Assembly: GCA_900073065.1 (NCBI GenBank)
Contig: FJOG01000062.1
Coordinates: 169,808-233,807 of the forward strand
From: Phialocephala subalpina
Taxonomy: Eukaryota > Ascomycota > Leotiomycetes > Helotiales > Mollisiaceae
Length of the DNA stretch: 64,000 bases
Direction: 5' to 3'
In this document: one piece after another, positions 47,601-60,300 of the stretch
How positions within the stretch are numbered: position 1 is the stretch's first letter
Layout of the letters: each line of letters begins with the position of its first letter
Program-made: the position numbers and the translations under genes
The notes under the pieces: generated by a model
What the model saw: only the letters and a program-made list of their open reading frames with translations
Databases searched by the model: none
Told to the model about the DNA's origin: nothing

Positions 47601-48260
47601 GGAGGATTTATCCATCGCCTCGAGGTGAACTAATCAAGTGCCAAATATCTCTTGAATTTACTCGAATGTTGGGATGTTTTTGCGCGAGTGCGTAGTGTTA
47701 AGACTATATATCCCAAAGCAAAAAGAAAAAGAACGACTTACGAATTAAAGCTAGAAACACGTGTAGAACTTTGACGGCCCAAGAGGAAATCATGAGGCTA
47801 TAATCTTCGCAGAAAGTTGGAGGCCGCCGCAAATTCGAGGAAATTCGAGGAAATTTGAGGATTAAGCACTATTATTCGCCCGGACCCTCCCGGACCCATT
47901 TTTCGGTGTTGAAAATCCGGAAACCTCCGTCGTAGAAGAAGATAAAAGCGGAGCTGTGATTGGATGATCCTCTGGTCACGCTTCTACACCAAAGAAAGGT
48001 TTAGTAGCTTGCCCCAGAAAAGTTGGAGGCCGAAAGTCAACGTTGACAGGTTTTGTTGCTGGCAAATCACTATTCGCTAGGCCCCACTTTTCGGTGTAAA
48101 AAATCCCGAAACCGACTTCGTAGAAGAAGATAAAAACGGATTTATGATTGGAGGGCAGCGCGAGGCTGTGAGATCTTGTATTAGAGGCAAGCCAATGACA
48201 AGCTTTTAGCGAGTATATGGATTTCCTCAAGAGTAGCTTGCTGGATTTGATTAGAATATG

Positions 48261-51100
48261 CTCAAGCGCTATGTGAAGAGAGAAAAAGTGTGCGAGATGA
48301 GAGTCCGGTAGATGACAGGTGAAGAAGCAGCAAAGTCAAGGAGGCAAGATCAGATGATGAAAGGTGGAAGTGAGGTGGCGAACAACGATAAGCTCGCCAC
48401 CTCCTGTCAGCTAAACAAGGATTCTTGGGATCTTCAAGATCTAGACTACGATCTCAGCCCTGCAGGTATTGCAATTCCTTGAATCGCCACTTCTGAACAG
48501 AACATTGCGGGGTATCTTCAGATGCCAAATCAGCACCGACATGAGGATAAAAAGAAGGGGTGGCAGTTGGCATCGTGAGAGTCTAGAATTCAAACCGGTA
48601 GATTATTCATACCTCATAAGTGCGGTCGGGCTCAATTGATTCCCGTTGACATGCAAGAAAGGGGACAGCGATCGCGTATACCCTGACTGCGGAGTATTCT
48701 CCAAAGCTCAAATTCAATTAAAGATGCAAGTTGACGTCCCTCACCTCACCTTGCCTCTCCAGCTCGACATTGAAATCCTTCAATTTCAGGGCCGTAAAAA
48801 GTCTAGAACCCAAAACCTAGACCCTTCATACCTCATAAATGCGGTGAGAACAGAGAACATGCAGGGAAAAACTCCAGCGACTCATGAAGAAAGCTCAACC
48901 CGTGACGCATTGACGTTCCCGACGTCGATATGCAGCAAGGGAAGGGAAGGATAGCGGCGGCTTGTCAACTATCAACAGCATTGGTATTCACTTCATCCAA
49001 GCCCTAACTACCAAGGAAGCAGCCGAAGATGTGGGGTATAAACGCACATTGACGTCCAGCTTGACATGGATCATCTCTCGACCTCGGTCTAGAACCTAGG
49101 ATCTTCAACAATCGACGACAACTCCAAATTCCAAGGTCAAGCAAATTTGATGACACGGTATGCTAAACATAAAACCCCATCAAGGAATTCATCGCAATTC
49201 GAGAAATCGCTAGATGTGCAACAAACAATAATCGATCAAAGCCACCCCCAAAAAGTACGTATAAATATTTCCACTCCGTCACCATAATAACAAAAACATC
49301 GAAGGCGTTGGTTATCGAGGTCTAGACCTATGGGAGGCGGGGTCGGGGACGGGTGAAATTTCTGTCGTGAGTGTACAGGGAAGAGTAGGACGTGACTCCG
49401 ATGCGTAGAATTGGGGGATGGGAGCCAGATCGCGGTTCGCGAATTCTTTTTCCCAAGAACAATTTGAACGTGCAGGCGCGCAGTCAACTGCGGAAACAAT
49501 CAACAATCCATCGACATGTCAACCACATGTACAGGGTACATTACAATCGCATCCTCTTCACCTCTTAATCTCGCACTCCATTTCATTGCGATGCGATAAT
49601 CAGCCTCTCTGTCCTCGTCGTAGGAATCGACAGTTGATATGATCTAGAGTTCGGAAGCGGAGGTCTAGACCCCTCGATCCCTATCCTCTTATCAATCGGA
49701 GGAGAGTCTCCGGGTCTGCGAAGAAGGCTAGAAGCCGAGGCCAAGGCCGAAGGGTTGTTGGACGCTTGCGAGTAAGTTTACTTGCGAAGGACGCGCGCTT
49801 CGGGGTTTGAATTGATAGAGGAAGGAAGGACTGGATTGGGATGTGGTGATGATGAGATGTGAAGTGAAGGGAGTGGTGATGCGATGAGTTGGAAGGGAAT
49901 GGTGATGATGGCACTTGCCGGGAGGATTGAGGGACTGCGAGATGATGCGATGCGGTATCGAAGTGAGGAATAGGGGAAGAGGTAGGTGGCTCGATAAAGT
50001 GAGAATGAAGGCAAGATCAAGGCTAGGAAGAGACGTGGCTAGAATTTGGCAGGAATTCGATTGCGCACAATTTGAGTCATTTACAGCACGAAGAATGAAC
50101 AGAGGAATAAGGTGTTATCTCTGATTGGATTAGATATCGAAGTGACAGACCAGCTGGCCCTCTTTCTGTCCCTGGGTTTCCCCTCCATCTTTCTCATCTA
50201 AGTGACTTGGTTCTTCAAGCCACAATATCATACATTTTTCACTCCTTCAAACCAAGGAAATGTATACGCCATCAAAGGTATCCACCAAAATCAAATATGC
50301 TCGCTCGCTCGCTGAAAAAAAATCGCTGCATTCGTGATCATACATCAACATATGAAAATAGAAACCCCAAGCCATGATCGTCGTTGTCGTCATTAATCCA
50401 CACGTAGAAAGAGAAGAGAAGAATAGGAAGGTCGATCCATTCCAATGCAGCTTCAAGTTATCCGCACACAGCCTCCACCAAGAAATGTAAACATGAGACC
50501 CCACATCTTCCTGCAGCGACAAGAATAGCATTCTCCTGAACCCCGTTGCAGATACGTATATTTCCCGACTCGACTGACCTGCATCTGCAGCGGATGGATT
50601 CGGACATCTGCGACGTCAAACCAAGGCAGGCATCGAATGCGTCAATTTCGCATCCCAATCGTGAAGGTCGCGAATGTGTACAATGACATCATCCATCCAA
50701 ACTCCAGGTCGCATCTGGGGTTTAATCCAGTTTTGGTCGAGGCCTTGGGGTTTCCACGAATGGGAGGTGATGTGGCGACTTGTGGCTTTATGCAGGAGGG
50801 GTAGAGATGCAGCTGACAGGTGAGGCGGAGGTGGTGCCGAATCGCAATCAGGCTGGATTGGGTCATTGGGCGTGGAAGGACCAACTGAGAAGGTGGTGGG
50901 GTGTTATGTTTGTATGGGTAAACTCGATATCGTGAATGGTGATCGCGGTATTTTGGGGCATGGGATTTTGGTGAGTGGTGATGCGGTTGTTTTGTGAGGG
51001 TATCGTCGAAATCGCTCGTGTATCGCGAAAGATGTCGGTATTGTGGTAACCCTTTATTCTCCGTATGCGTATGTCGTGATTCGAATTCGAGTAATGGCGC
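48261..51100. other. Gene-poor DNA, no recognised gene
   Basis: Normal composition. Several weak internal repeats of the type TCTAGAA(C/T)(C/T)CAAA...TTCATACCTCATAAGTGCGGT occur (48587 and 48806), with a related TCTAGAACCTAGGATCTTCA at 49089. ORFs of 60-100 codons lie on both strands without recognisable domains. A purine-rich strand (GGTGATGATG-type) covers about 49750-49960. Confidence 0.45.
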
Positions 51101-51469
51101 TCATTTGTATCCAACCATTCGTGCGCAGCGATCGCAGTAGTAGAGGTTATGTCCAAACTTCACCATGCCACTCGCGCTTGCATCTTCGCCGCCCCTCGAA
51201 GTAACAATCGTCTCGACGCATTTCGCGCACCGTGAACATCGCAGGATTTCGACTCGTGGTTGCTGTGATGAATCCATGCTGTATCTCTGAGGTTCGCTGT
51301 AGGAGGAAGAGTAAGAGGATGATGAGGACGAGGACGAAGAGTCGGAGGATGGGGATGCGCGAGAGTGGTATCCTTGAGTGCTTGTTGGTCGAGGTCTGCG
51401 AGGAGATGGTGATGAGGATCGAGAACTATATGCAGCCTCTGTCTGGAGCTGGAAGAATCGCGAAGACAT
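51101..51469 (-). CDS. Small Ser-rich protein with C-terminal zinc ribbon-like motif
   Basis: 122 residues from the ATG at 51469; the frame is open further upstream but without a convincing leader. The N-terminus reads MSSRFFQLQTEAAYSSRSSS, then a polyserine stretch (about residues 43-57). The C-terminus has cysteines at 78, 81, 84, 112 and 115 (RCSRCAKC and YYCDRCARMVGYK), a probable four-cysteine zinc site. The polyserine and C-terminal pattern resemble small conserved proteins of unknown function in Pezizomycotina. No signal peptide or membrane segment is seen. Function is unknown. Confidence 0.75.
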   Translation of the reverse strand: MSSRFFQLQTEAAYSSRSSSPSPRRPRPTSTQGYHSRASPSSDSSSSSSSSSYSSSYSEPQRYSMDSSQQPRVEILRCSRCAKCVETIVTSRGGEDASASGMVKFGHNLYYCDRCARMVGYK

Positions 51470-52255
51470 TCCTTTCTTTTGAGGTGGTGATGTCGTGTTA
51501 TGTCGAGAGTGAGGCCTGTCTCGGTGTTGACGACGAGATCGGATTAAATCCCAATACAGCTCAGGCGTTTGGGGCTGGTGTCGACGATGAATGGAGGTGC
51601 ACAGTTGCAATTCTTGAAAAGTGTTCCCTGCTGTTTCGAATAGGCGTACAAGTGATCCAAGGCGCGCGTGCAGTTGGGTACAGAGGAGGGAGATCAGGCG
51701 GTAATATTTGTATGTTCGATGACCAAATCAAATCCGATCTTGAGCCCAGTGGAGAAGATCAGGCAGTTGGAGCCAGGATGAGAGGCCAGGAGACGCCGCT
51801 GATCTTGGCTGGGAGGGGACAGGGGGTACTCGGCTATGTAGGATGAGGTAAACCCAAACCTGTCAACGAGGGGACTTGGGAATCGAGGCTAGAAGGGAGC
51901 GAAGCAGAGGTTGAGAGGACGAGTTTAAATGCACGTTGCCCTGATTCTGCAGTGGGATGATCGGAGGTTGGTCCTTGGTGAGCTGAGTTTCCTCGTATGA
52001 TGGCGTAGTTGTGTTGCAGCGAGGTGGAGGGGATGCCACAGGGAGATGCAGCAAGAGACGTATGTTGTGATACTGGAGCGGGGTCCTTTCTTCACTTTGA
52101 TATCGAAACTTCAAACGGTGGAATGATCGAGGAGACCACGAGCATATATCTTACGTCCTCTGACTCTAACTCTGACCGTGCCTATAGGTTTCGCATACAG
52201 TAAGGAAAGATTACTCAGGCCGTGGCCTAGGCCGCGCATCCATCTTTAGGTTGCG

Positions 52256-52757
52256 TTCAAAAGTAAGAGTCTGCTCATCGGACACCTGCACAAGCCACGA
52301 GATCCCCTAATTCCCGAACAGTCCCTTCTTACTCCGTATCATTCCAGCAACGTTTCTTCTCCTACCCAATCAAACACGCAGCAGCCCAATATTAAAATTA
52401 TATTTTCCCATTAACTTTACACGTTTTGGGTTTTCACTGGGCACCAGCCAAGCTCGTCGAATAAATTGCCTGCGCGAGTTTGTATGGTGAACAGTGCATT
52501 TCCCTTTCAAAAGTAAGAGTCTGCTCATCGGACACCTGCACAAGCCACGAGATCCCCTAATTCCCGAACAGTCCCTTCTTACTCCGTATCATTCCAGCAA
52601 CGTTTCTTCTCCTACCCAATCAAACACGCAGCAGCCCAATATTAAAATTATATTTTCCCATTAACTTTACACGTTTTGGGTTTTCACTGGGCACCAGCCA
52701 AGCTCGTCGAATAAATTGCCTGCGCGAGTTTGTATGGTGAACAGTGCATTTCCCTTT
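52256..52757. repeat. Perfect 250-bp tandem duplication
   Basis: 52256-52505 and 52506-52755 are identical base for base (unit starts TTCAAAAGTAAGAGTCTGCT), and two more bases match at the right end. The unit contains no ORF of note. Perfect identity implies a recent duplication or an assembly artefact; the unit is below the usual length threshold for RIP. Confidence 0.95.
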
Positions 52758-52911
52758 ACCGGTAGATCTTTCGGATAGAAGGGGGATTGATCTCCCTTGA
52801 TCATCAACAACAACAAGCTGTCATTCAAACTCTGAATACAGATCGTATACTAGAGAAAGTCAAGCTGCCGTGTTCGTATGCTGCGGCCTGTCTTCTTGCG
52901 TTGCTGTGCAG

Positions 52912-53235
52912 ATGGTACGATACATTCCATCGCTGCCTTTCGTAGCCTCCACGATTGCGACGCACAGTAAGCTATCTCCCACCAAGCCCAAACCGTTGCA
53001 GCTCCTCGCATGCAGAACATTCCACTATTCTTCCCGCAAGCCAAGCCCAAGAAGGGTATTCTGGCGGCCTGACCTATCACCGAGCACGATCCCAACGAAG
53101 ACGTCGCAACCCGGCATTGGCGGGATCGTTTCTTGGGCTGCTGACTGTCTTGCTTTTTGGGGGGTGTACGGCGTACTCGGCATGCGAGGAAGAGAGTTCG
53201 TACCCGGATGCGATACAGTCACTCGGCGATGTTGA
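52912..53235 (+). CDS. Possible small protein with mitochondrial-type N-terminus
   Basis: An ORF of 107 residues starts MVRYIPSLPFVASTIATHSK and continues LLACRTFHYSSRKPSPRR, an Arg/Ser-rich stretch of the kind seen in mitochondrial presequences. No domain is recognised, and overlapping ORFs exist on both strands. It may be spurious or the first part of a spliced gene. Confidence 0.25.
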   Translation: MVRYIPSLPFVASTIATHSKLSPTKPKPLQLLACRTFHYSSRKPSPRRVFWRPDLSPSTIPTKTSQPGIGGIVSWAADCLAFWGVYGVLGMRGREFVPGCDTVTRRC

Positions 53236-56200
53236 GCTCGTACTTTCCGTCCGAGACAGTTCCTGAGATCCACTCCGAGCTGAGATCAGATGTCTTGAAA
53301 TTCTCAAAATAACTTCACTTCACCGTTCTTTTCATATGATTCCACATTTGTTTTCTGATGGATCAGATACACATTTGTGATCACATTCCTCGGTCCCTCG
53401 CATCCGAAGCCCAGAAAGCCACAAGTTCAGCCTTCCGCATGGTTGACGCCTCTTCCACCTGACATACATTCCAATGCAAGCCACGAATTATTCACAATTT
53501 CACAACACGACTCCAAGACGAAAGCTCACCTTCGTTCGTTCCTTTAGACTTGGAAACAAAGTTTCTTCGTGTCAAGAAGCGGTACCCGGAAGCATCGTCG
53601 AAAGCCACGTCTGATGATCAGGCAAACCGGCAGAGAAGGTTGAGTTCAGGCACGGATAGCGGAGGGTCCTGACCCTTTTTCTCTCTACAGTAGTAAACTT
53701 TCCATAGTGCCCGAGCTTGAAGTTTCTTCCTGCCCAATGGTTTGCTTTTCCGCTTCGATCTTTACAGAGAGTTTGAGAGGGTTTGATGATCGCGGGTCCA
53801 AGTTCAGAGTCTCGCGCGGGATTGAAGTTTTTCTTGGCCTGGAGAAGCCGAGACCACGCTCCGACTCGAACTTCCTTTCTCTCTCTTCTCGCCACCTCCC
53901 AAAAAATATGCTCAGGAACAAGCGCTCCGCCCGATTCCAAGAGGCTCAAAAGCTTGGCCTCGATCTTGGGTGTTTGATCGTATTCTTCGTACTCGTCTTC
54001 TTGGCAGCCAAGAAACTCCGCCCTCTTGGTGTCTTGGAGAGGGATTCCGCTCCGCACCCAGAAATGCCATGCATCCCCCAGACCTTCCAAGCGTTCGATC
54101 TTCAAACCTCAGCCTTGCTGGTGTTTACGTTTCGATTCGTATACGAAGTATTTCGCATTCGTTATCTTGGCAGTCAAGAACCCCCGCCTTCTCTGGGCGG
54201 AGCGGAACAAAACCTCAACTCAACTCAACTCAACTCCTGAAGGGGTCGGCATCATCATGCGATTTTAAGTCATGTCGATGGGGAAGCACGGGTGTGGAGC
54301 TTCGAGGTTTGTCAATTTTACGTAACGCTGTATATTTCTTCGCCTGGAGTTTTCTCTTCCTTTAAATTTTCTTCACTTTTGCCTCCTCTAGCTTCGCGAT
54401 CTCGGGGACATTCCGGCCAGCTCTCCGAGTCCTTTGTTGCCTCGTGGTTGCATGGAATTGGGATCCAGGAGTCTGGTTCCTCCAGAGATCACCTTGTCTC
54501 CACACCTCCTTCTCCCATTTTCTGGGATTCTTGGGACTGAAGGAGATGCCGACGAGCGTCATCTTTGAGTTTGGGAGTCTTGAGCCTCATCCAGACCTTG
54601 AGCCGGGTTCCGAGGTTCCGAGGAGCCGTCTTCAAGACGCAGGGTATCGCCACATTGCTTTCTGATGGTTGCACTCGCTGCGTGTTCTGGAAACTCGAGG
54701 GCTCCAATTTGCTATCTTCGGAGATAAGCCGTTCTGACCAAGCAGTTCCTCTTCTCCCTCTGAACCTGAGTCGAGATTGATAATGGCGGACTCGCACTCA
54801 AGACCCTTTGTATTTTCACACGTTCCTGAGGATCGACCGACCCTAGTTCTTGCCGCATGTTGCTGCCGGCTTCAAATGAAGACGCAGCCGCGTTTTACGT
54901 GCGTCGAGAAACGCGTCTCTGGAAACTTTCCTCGTCACGATTTCTATTCTGCTGACGAGACGTTTCATCATATGAATGATGTGACAGCAATTCTACCTGT
55001 CGACATCATTTCATCAATGATTTCTGCTGGTTGTTCGCTTTTTCCGTTCGTTTTCTCCATCCCCGCGATCTCCGTCACCGCCAATTTCAATATCTCAGAC
55101 ACAATCACCTATCTCCGACCCCACCATGAAGCCCACCCATCTGCGACTTTTCTAGACGTCACTGCCTCTGGAGAAGGCCTCCTCAAGTCCGGTCCCAGAA
55201 GTCCATCTCCGATGGAACCCGTATCCCCGGAAGTATCTTTCTCTGGTACCGAACTCACCTGGTGTGGAGGTAGCTTCGGATTCCTCCTTCGGTACAAGTG
55301 CCGAACTGAGACTACCGGCTCCTACCGAACTTGCCTGTCTACGGTCAGGGGAAAGAAGCTTGTTTGTATTTGAAGGTGCAGCATCCGGCGCTTGTGGTAG
55401 GTCGAGGGGAGCTATTGAAGACTCGAAGAAGGAGTGAAAGCAGCGTTGGAGATGGATGGATTAGGACACGTCCAGAAGGGGGAAGCTTTTGGCTTTGCTG
55501 TTTTGGGAAGTAATCTTGTGCTGTACAGTAATTTCCGACATACTGCAAGATTATGGAGTTCCATGTAACGATACATCGGATCTCAGATCTCGAGTCAAAG
55601 GTATCAAGCAACATGCCAATCTGGGATGTGCAGGCATGAGAAGCGAGTAGCGGGATGCAATGATCGACAGCTAGAAGGATGACAGGAGTTTCTCTGCATT
55701 CCCGAAAACTGGGTTGTTGGCAGTGCATGGGAGATGGGAAGAAGGACCGAAGGTAGAAGAGAGCTTTCCTTACTGTGTAGTTTGGAAGTTTGGAGCATTC
55801 AGCGTTCTGGATTTGTATTTCGAGAATTAAGGTTTCTGAGTTTCTCATGTTTACTCGAGTCGCTGTCTTGCTGGACAAAAGTTTGACGTCGTCTTGGGAG
55901 CTAGAACCTTCAACACCATGTGGTGCTCGAGGTGAATCCGTTCTCCTCCGATATGAAGGAAGTTGGTCAAGCTGCCAGCCTCTCTCAGCATGTGAAGCAG
56001 ACCTCGCATTCGAAGGTACTTGCAAGTCATCCCTAACCAGTCTCCAAATATCCAATTCGGGAATCTCAACCTTCCCTCCGTTCCTAAACGAGACCATCTC
56101 TCACGCAAAAGCGGGTCACCGGCCCTTCCTTCCATGATCTTCCAGTTGGCCGACTTCCACACCTTCTATGCATCTTTCTACCGCTCTCCTCCCGTCCTTC

Positions 56201-57314
56201 TAGGCATCTCTGCTGCAAGTTGGCCGTGTTTCACATCTTTACTCTTACTCATCACATTTGAGATGTTCTGTGCATCCTTCCCACACCCTTCTCTGCAGGT
56301 TGCTTACTCTACAATCTTCAACCCACTTCGTAATTCTCCGGGCATCCACTCTTTTGAGTGCTGACAGGACGGACCTATTCGGGACAGCGACATGCGGGTA
56401 TGCATGTCAGCTATTGACACGGCGCCTGAGAGGTGGATCAACGAGGTTGAAGAGCAGTGGTGGGATGAGATTTTCCGTTGTGGTACCTGAGATGCTTGTA
56501 GATGTGTGAACGCAGACGATGGGTGCACGGTGTATGATTTGATGCAAGATGACGAAGCAGAGCCGGAGAGCTGCGAAGAATATGATTGATGAAGTGGTGG
56601 AGGACGCCGTGTAAAAATATCAGAACAGCTGTTGTCCACCATAATCGCTTATAGTCGAGAGAGACATGTTGCTCTTCGTGGTATCGTACGGCTCGCACGG
56701 TAATATTCTTGGAAGTTTTGTCGGCAAAGGGAAGTTTGAGGGTATATAACATGCTCGATAAATTCCAGGCAACCACATGCACTGAAGAATCATGTCATCC
56801 AACGGCGTTGGATTGGCGACTGTTTCGCACAAGCGCTGTCAAAACATATGATTGGTAAAGCAAGCTTCGTAAATACTGCCCACAAAGGCACCATGCACCT
56901 ACATCTATCACAGCTACTTTTCACAGCCCCTCATTTGTTACCCTGTGACCCTATTGGATATCAAATGAGCATTGGTCATGCACCAGCCTCGACATGAGCC
57001 ACGTAAGTAATACCTTCAACCTCCTGTACACATGGACCTAATATAGATGCCAGCCACATATTGGACCCCAATTCTTGGCCTGATTACCGGGCACTTTTCG
57101 AAAACGTTCGAATCTGAATTATTGGCGACAATGACCACACTGTCTAGGCAACAATATGCATGATAATAAAGCAAGCGCCAGTGATGATCCGCCCTCACCG
57201 TGTGAAAGCTCTCATGCTAGATGAATCCAGTACCAAACACTTCCCATCTTTGGGAGATCCAATTCCCGATGCGCTCGAGATTAGAGCATTTAATATCAAA
57301 GGAAAGACTCGGAG
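53236..57314. other. Gene-poor DNA with short repeats, no confident gene
   Basis: Several overlapping ORFs of 100-250 codons occur on both strands without recognisable domains. Internal similarity exists: a ~45-bp segment CTTGGCAGCCAAGAA...CCGCC at about 53985-54030 recurs at about 54160-54205. A short AACTC microsatellite lies at about 54212-54236. The minus-strand ORFs 53572-54105 and 55345-56097 and the plus-strand ORF 54777-55373 were considered and not called. Confidence 0.4.
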
Positions 57315-60300
57315 TCATCTGATCTTGAAGTTGATATACTTATCAGAACCATCATAAGGCCAGACCGGCAGATCTTTCGAAAGAGCCTCCCCATCCATTA
57401 CACCATGCACGTACGCTTCCCCAATCAAATAATAAAAATGGTCATCAGGAGGCCCCACTCTCCTCAAGATAACAGGTACACTACATCCAAACAAGATACA
57501 GATCAGGTCTCCTTCCTGAGCACTGGTGGGTGCAAGCCCAAACAATCGCTTCTTACTTCCATCATGCTGAAAACATTTTGAGCGGAGAAACTTCCGATTC
57601 CATACGACTTCTTGCACACGTTTCAAGAACGTCACCATCGTGGAAGGAGTACCGGGATTCTCCATCAATGCACTTGTGCTTAGATCACCGTTCTGGGTGA
57701 TGTGTGTGAAAGACTCGAGGCAGGCTCGGTGATACCAGCTTGGTGCGTTGGTGCCATTCTATAGATGAATGTTAGCATATAGTTCAAAGGATACTCTAGG
57801 AGGTGGGCTGAGGAACAGAACACTTGCGAAAGAGATATAGGGCACATTTCACTTACTGGGCCCCTGTCTGCGACGAGAGTCCTCCATAATTCGTCTGGGA
57901 CTTTCTCAGGTTCGATCTCGTCCGTCCAGCCGCCCATAACTAAACATTCCTGGAGAATCATGCCTTGCGCAGCACGCGGTGATAGCTTCTCAATGGTGTC
58001 GAGACAAATTCCTTTTGCGTAGAGAATCTCAGTGGCCTTAGGCAGAGTACTTTCCGTATGAGGATTCGATACAGGGCCTTGGTATGAACTGTGGCCTACC
58101 TGTTGGAAGTACTCTTGGGATGGGGTGGCATCATCGACGCCTTCTCTGTCAATTTTGACGTGCGGCTTGAGTCCTGCAGAAGCGTTGTAGTTCTTGTGGT
58201 TATGCTCGTTGGGGATGCCAACAAGGTTGTCCCCGTTGTCTCTTCCATGTAGAACGAGTTCTGATCCTCCAAAAGCAGAGTTGGTGATTGAGGAAATCCA
58301 GGTAGGCATTTGCGGGCGGCTTTCTGCACTCAAAGCGGTGATGCTGCGTCGTTGTTCTCTTGGTCCCGGAGCCCAATGGCGACATATCATATCGAGTGAG
58401 CTTGATTTCTCGACACAAAAGTCGATGAAGTCAGAATAGATCTCGAAAAGCGGTTTGACATAATTCGGTGTGATTCTGGGGTCTCTTATAGGCTTGGTTT
58501 TGGCAGTGGGAGTTGAGGTGACAGAGACAACCGTTTTTGCTGTAGTTCTCGAGTTGGAGTATAGTGTGTCATTGGCAATTGACAAGACGGCGTAGACTGC
58601 GTCGCGTGGGTCTGTAGACTCAAAAGCCAACAGCGTTGAGACCAGTGTTTCAAGACTCAACAGTCTTTCCAAGTTCTTCCATCTTCGGTCTTTCGAAAAA
58701 GGTTGTTCGTAGTCTCAACAAGGATACCAGCTCCGAGAGCTCTCATATCTCCAACCGGATCAAGGTCATTACTGTGTCGCTTCAACAGTGTGTTGATTTG
58801 ATCATGCTTTGCCACGAACAAATTAACTGCGTCTGCAAAGTCCAACCATTGCATGACCTCGTCTCCATAATGCACAGTGGCTTCTCTTGCCAACGCCAAC
58901 TCTTGCACCACCCAGCGTCGACTGAACCACCTGTTTCTCATGAGCTCCACAAAGGCTAGCCACCGTTCGGCATATCTTTCGTTCGACACAAGCTGGTCGA
59001 GACGTTTGAGACTCAGGATCTCTCGAACAAATTCGAAGGTTTTCCTCGTATTTTCTGTATCGATCGTTTGCGTGCTGGAGTCTACTTCTCCCACTCCCAG
59101 CCAAATGCAGATGTTGGAGGCTTCGCTGTAGATTTCGTGCATCCTCGAGACTTGAATTGTCTTTTCAGCGCTATTGTCCTGGTTTATACACACGGCATCA
59201 ACCCACAACGTAACCTATACTCAATATCTCACAGTCAGCATCTTTCTTGAAGTACTTTGAGACGAGAAAAGAGCAAGGTATTCTAGAAATTCGGGGATAT
59301 GCGGGCCTCGGGAAGCAAAGAATTTTGCTTCAAGAAGGTGACCTTACCTCATCTTCCGGATCTCGCAACTGCACAAGCGCGGCGAATAGATTAGGTCTAA
59401 TCCAAAATTTCTTCTGTAATAAGTTCGCAATTGAGTGCCGGACATTCTTTTTGCTGTAATTGAGAATCCGAATGGGAATCGAGGGCCGCTCAAGGCCCCA
59501 GTAATACGACAGAGCTTCGTATGGAATGACTGGCGGGCCGCCTTGGGCCAAAATCTTCGTTGATGGCAATGCGCTGGGTACTAGTCTGCATCGAACCGGA
59601 TCAGGGTCTTTACCAGTCGCGGGATCTCCCGGTTGCCCCGGCTCCAAGATCAATACTCGAATATCTTCACCTGGAGCAAGCTCGGTATACGAGTATTGTT
59701 GTGGTCTGACCTTTTTGACAACGCTGGGCAAACCCTCGTCATCTATTTGAATCTTAACGAATGTCTTGGAATCCTTCTTCTTCAGTGCCAATTTTGCTTC
59801 GGTGCCGCCAACGTACTCGGTCACAATTGCACCACGATGTAGTAACATGACGGAAATCTCGGCGTGCTTCCTTGATAGGGCAAGCTGAATAGGGGTCGAG
59901 TAAATTTCTCCGCCCTGAATGTTGACATCTGCTCCGTGGTCAAGCAAGACCTGCACCACGTTCTTATTACCTTGACTTGAAGCTGCTTGGAGCGCGGATC
60001 CATATTTTCCCCCTTTAGAATTAACGTTGGCCCTGTGATCCAGTAGAAGCTGAACTATGGTTCACGGCCAGAGTATGAGGCAGCTTGAAGAGCGCTGCCA
60101 TAATGTCCGCCTTCAATATTAGCATCCGCTCCATTGTTAAGCAAAAGCCGAACGATGTTGTTGCGGTCTTGATATGCAGCGGATTGAAGAGCGGTTCCAT
60201 AGTGTCCTTCTCGTTCGTTTGGGTCTGACCCACTCTCAAGCAACGTGTCGCAGGGAAAATACAACCCTAAACTTGATAATATATAGAGTGGAGTAAGAGC

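Larger units (their letters stand above)
40800..48260. repeat. Array of diverged GGAGGCC repeat units
   Basis: About 16 units of roughly 150-350 bp share a consensus order. First is TTTGGAGGCC or a variant (starts near 40858, 41326, 41665, 45192, 45444, 45612, 45923, 46044, 46372, 46567, 46743, 47093, 47341, 47518, 47816, 48022). Next, about 50-100 bp on, is CCCACTTTTCGGAGT then AAAATCCAGAAACCTCCTTC (about twelve copies, best at 40918, 46440, 47160, 47400, 47885 and 48083). Then comes (A/C)GTGATTGG(ATGAT), and in several units ATCACGTGCCAACATAT. Stops occur in all frames on both strands within units. A HET gene (42683-44604) lies within the array, and 41640-42390 is a RIP-mutated stretch of it. 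No TIR, LTR or transposase was found. Function is unknown. Confidence 0.8.

Noticed and set aside
45132..48230. Many minus-strand ORFs with recurring segments such as WPPN and GFWILNSEKW
   Set aside because: They are translations of the GGAGGCC and AAAATCCAGAAACC repeat blocks. The frames are short, shift between units and lack starts or splice signals, so a repeated protein domain is not supported.
53572..54105. 177-codon minus-strand ORF and the overlapping 177-codon plus-strand ORF at 53707-54240
   Set aside because: Both are open over the same DNA. Neither has a recognised domain, and the region contains internal ~45-bp repeats that keep frames open, so I could not choose either.
54777..55373. 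198-codon plus-strand ORF
   Set aside because: No recognisable domain, and its sequence character changes abruptly along the frame. Overlapping ORFs lie on the other strand.
55345..56097. 250-codon minus-strand ORF
   Set aside because: Long, but of mixed low-conservation composition with no domain, no signal peptide and no supporting neighbours; possibly chance.
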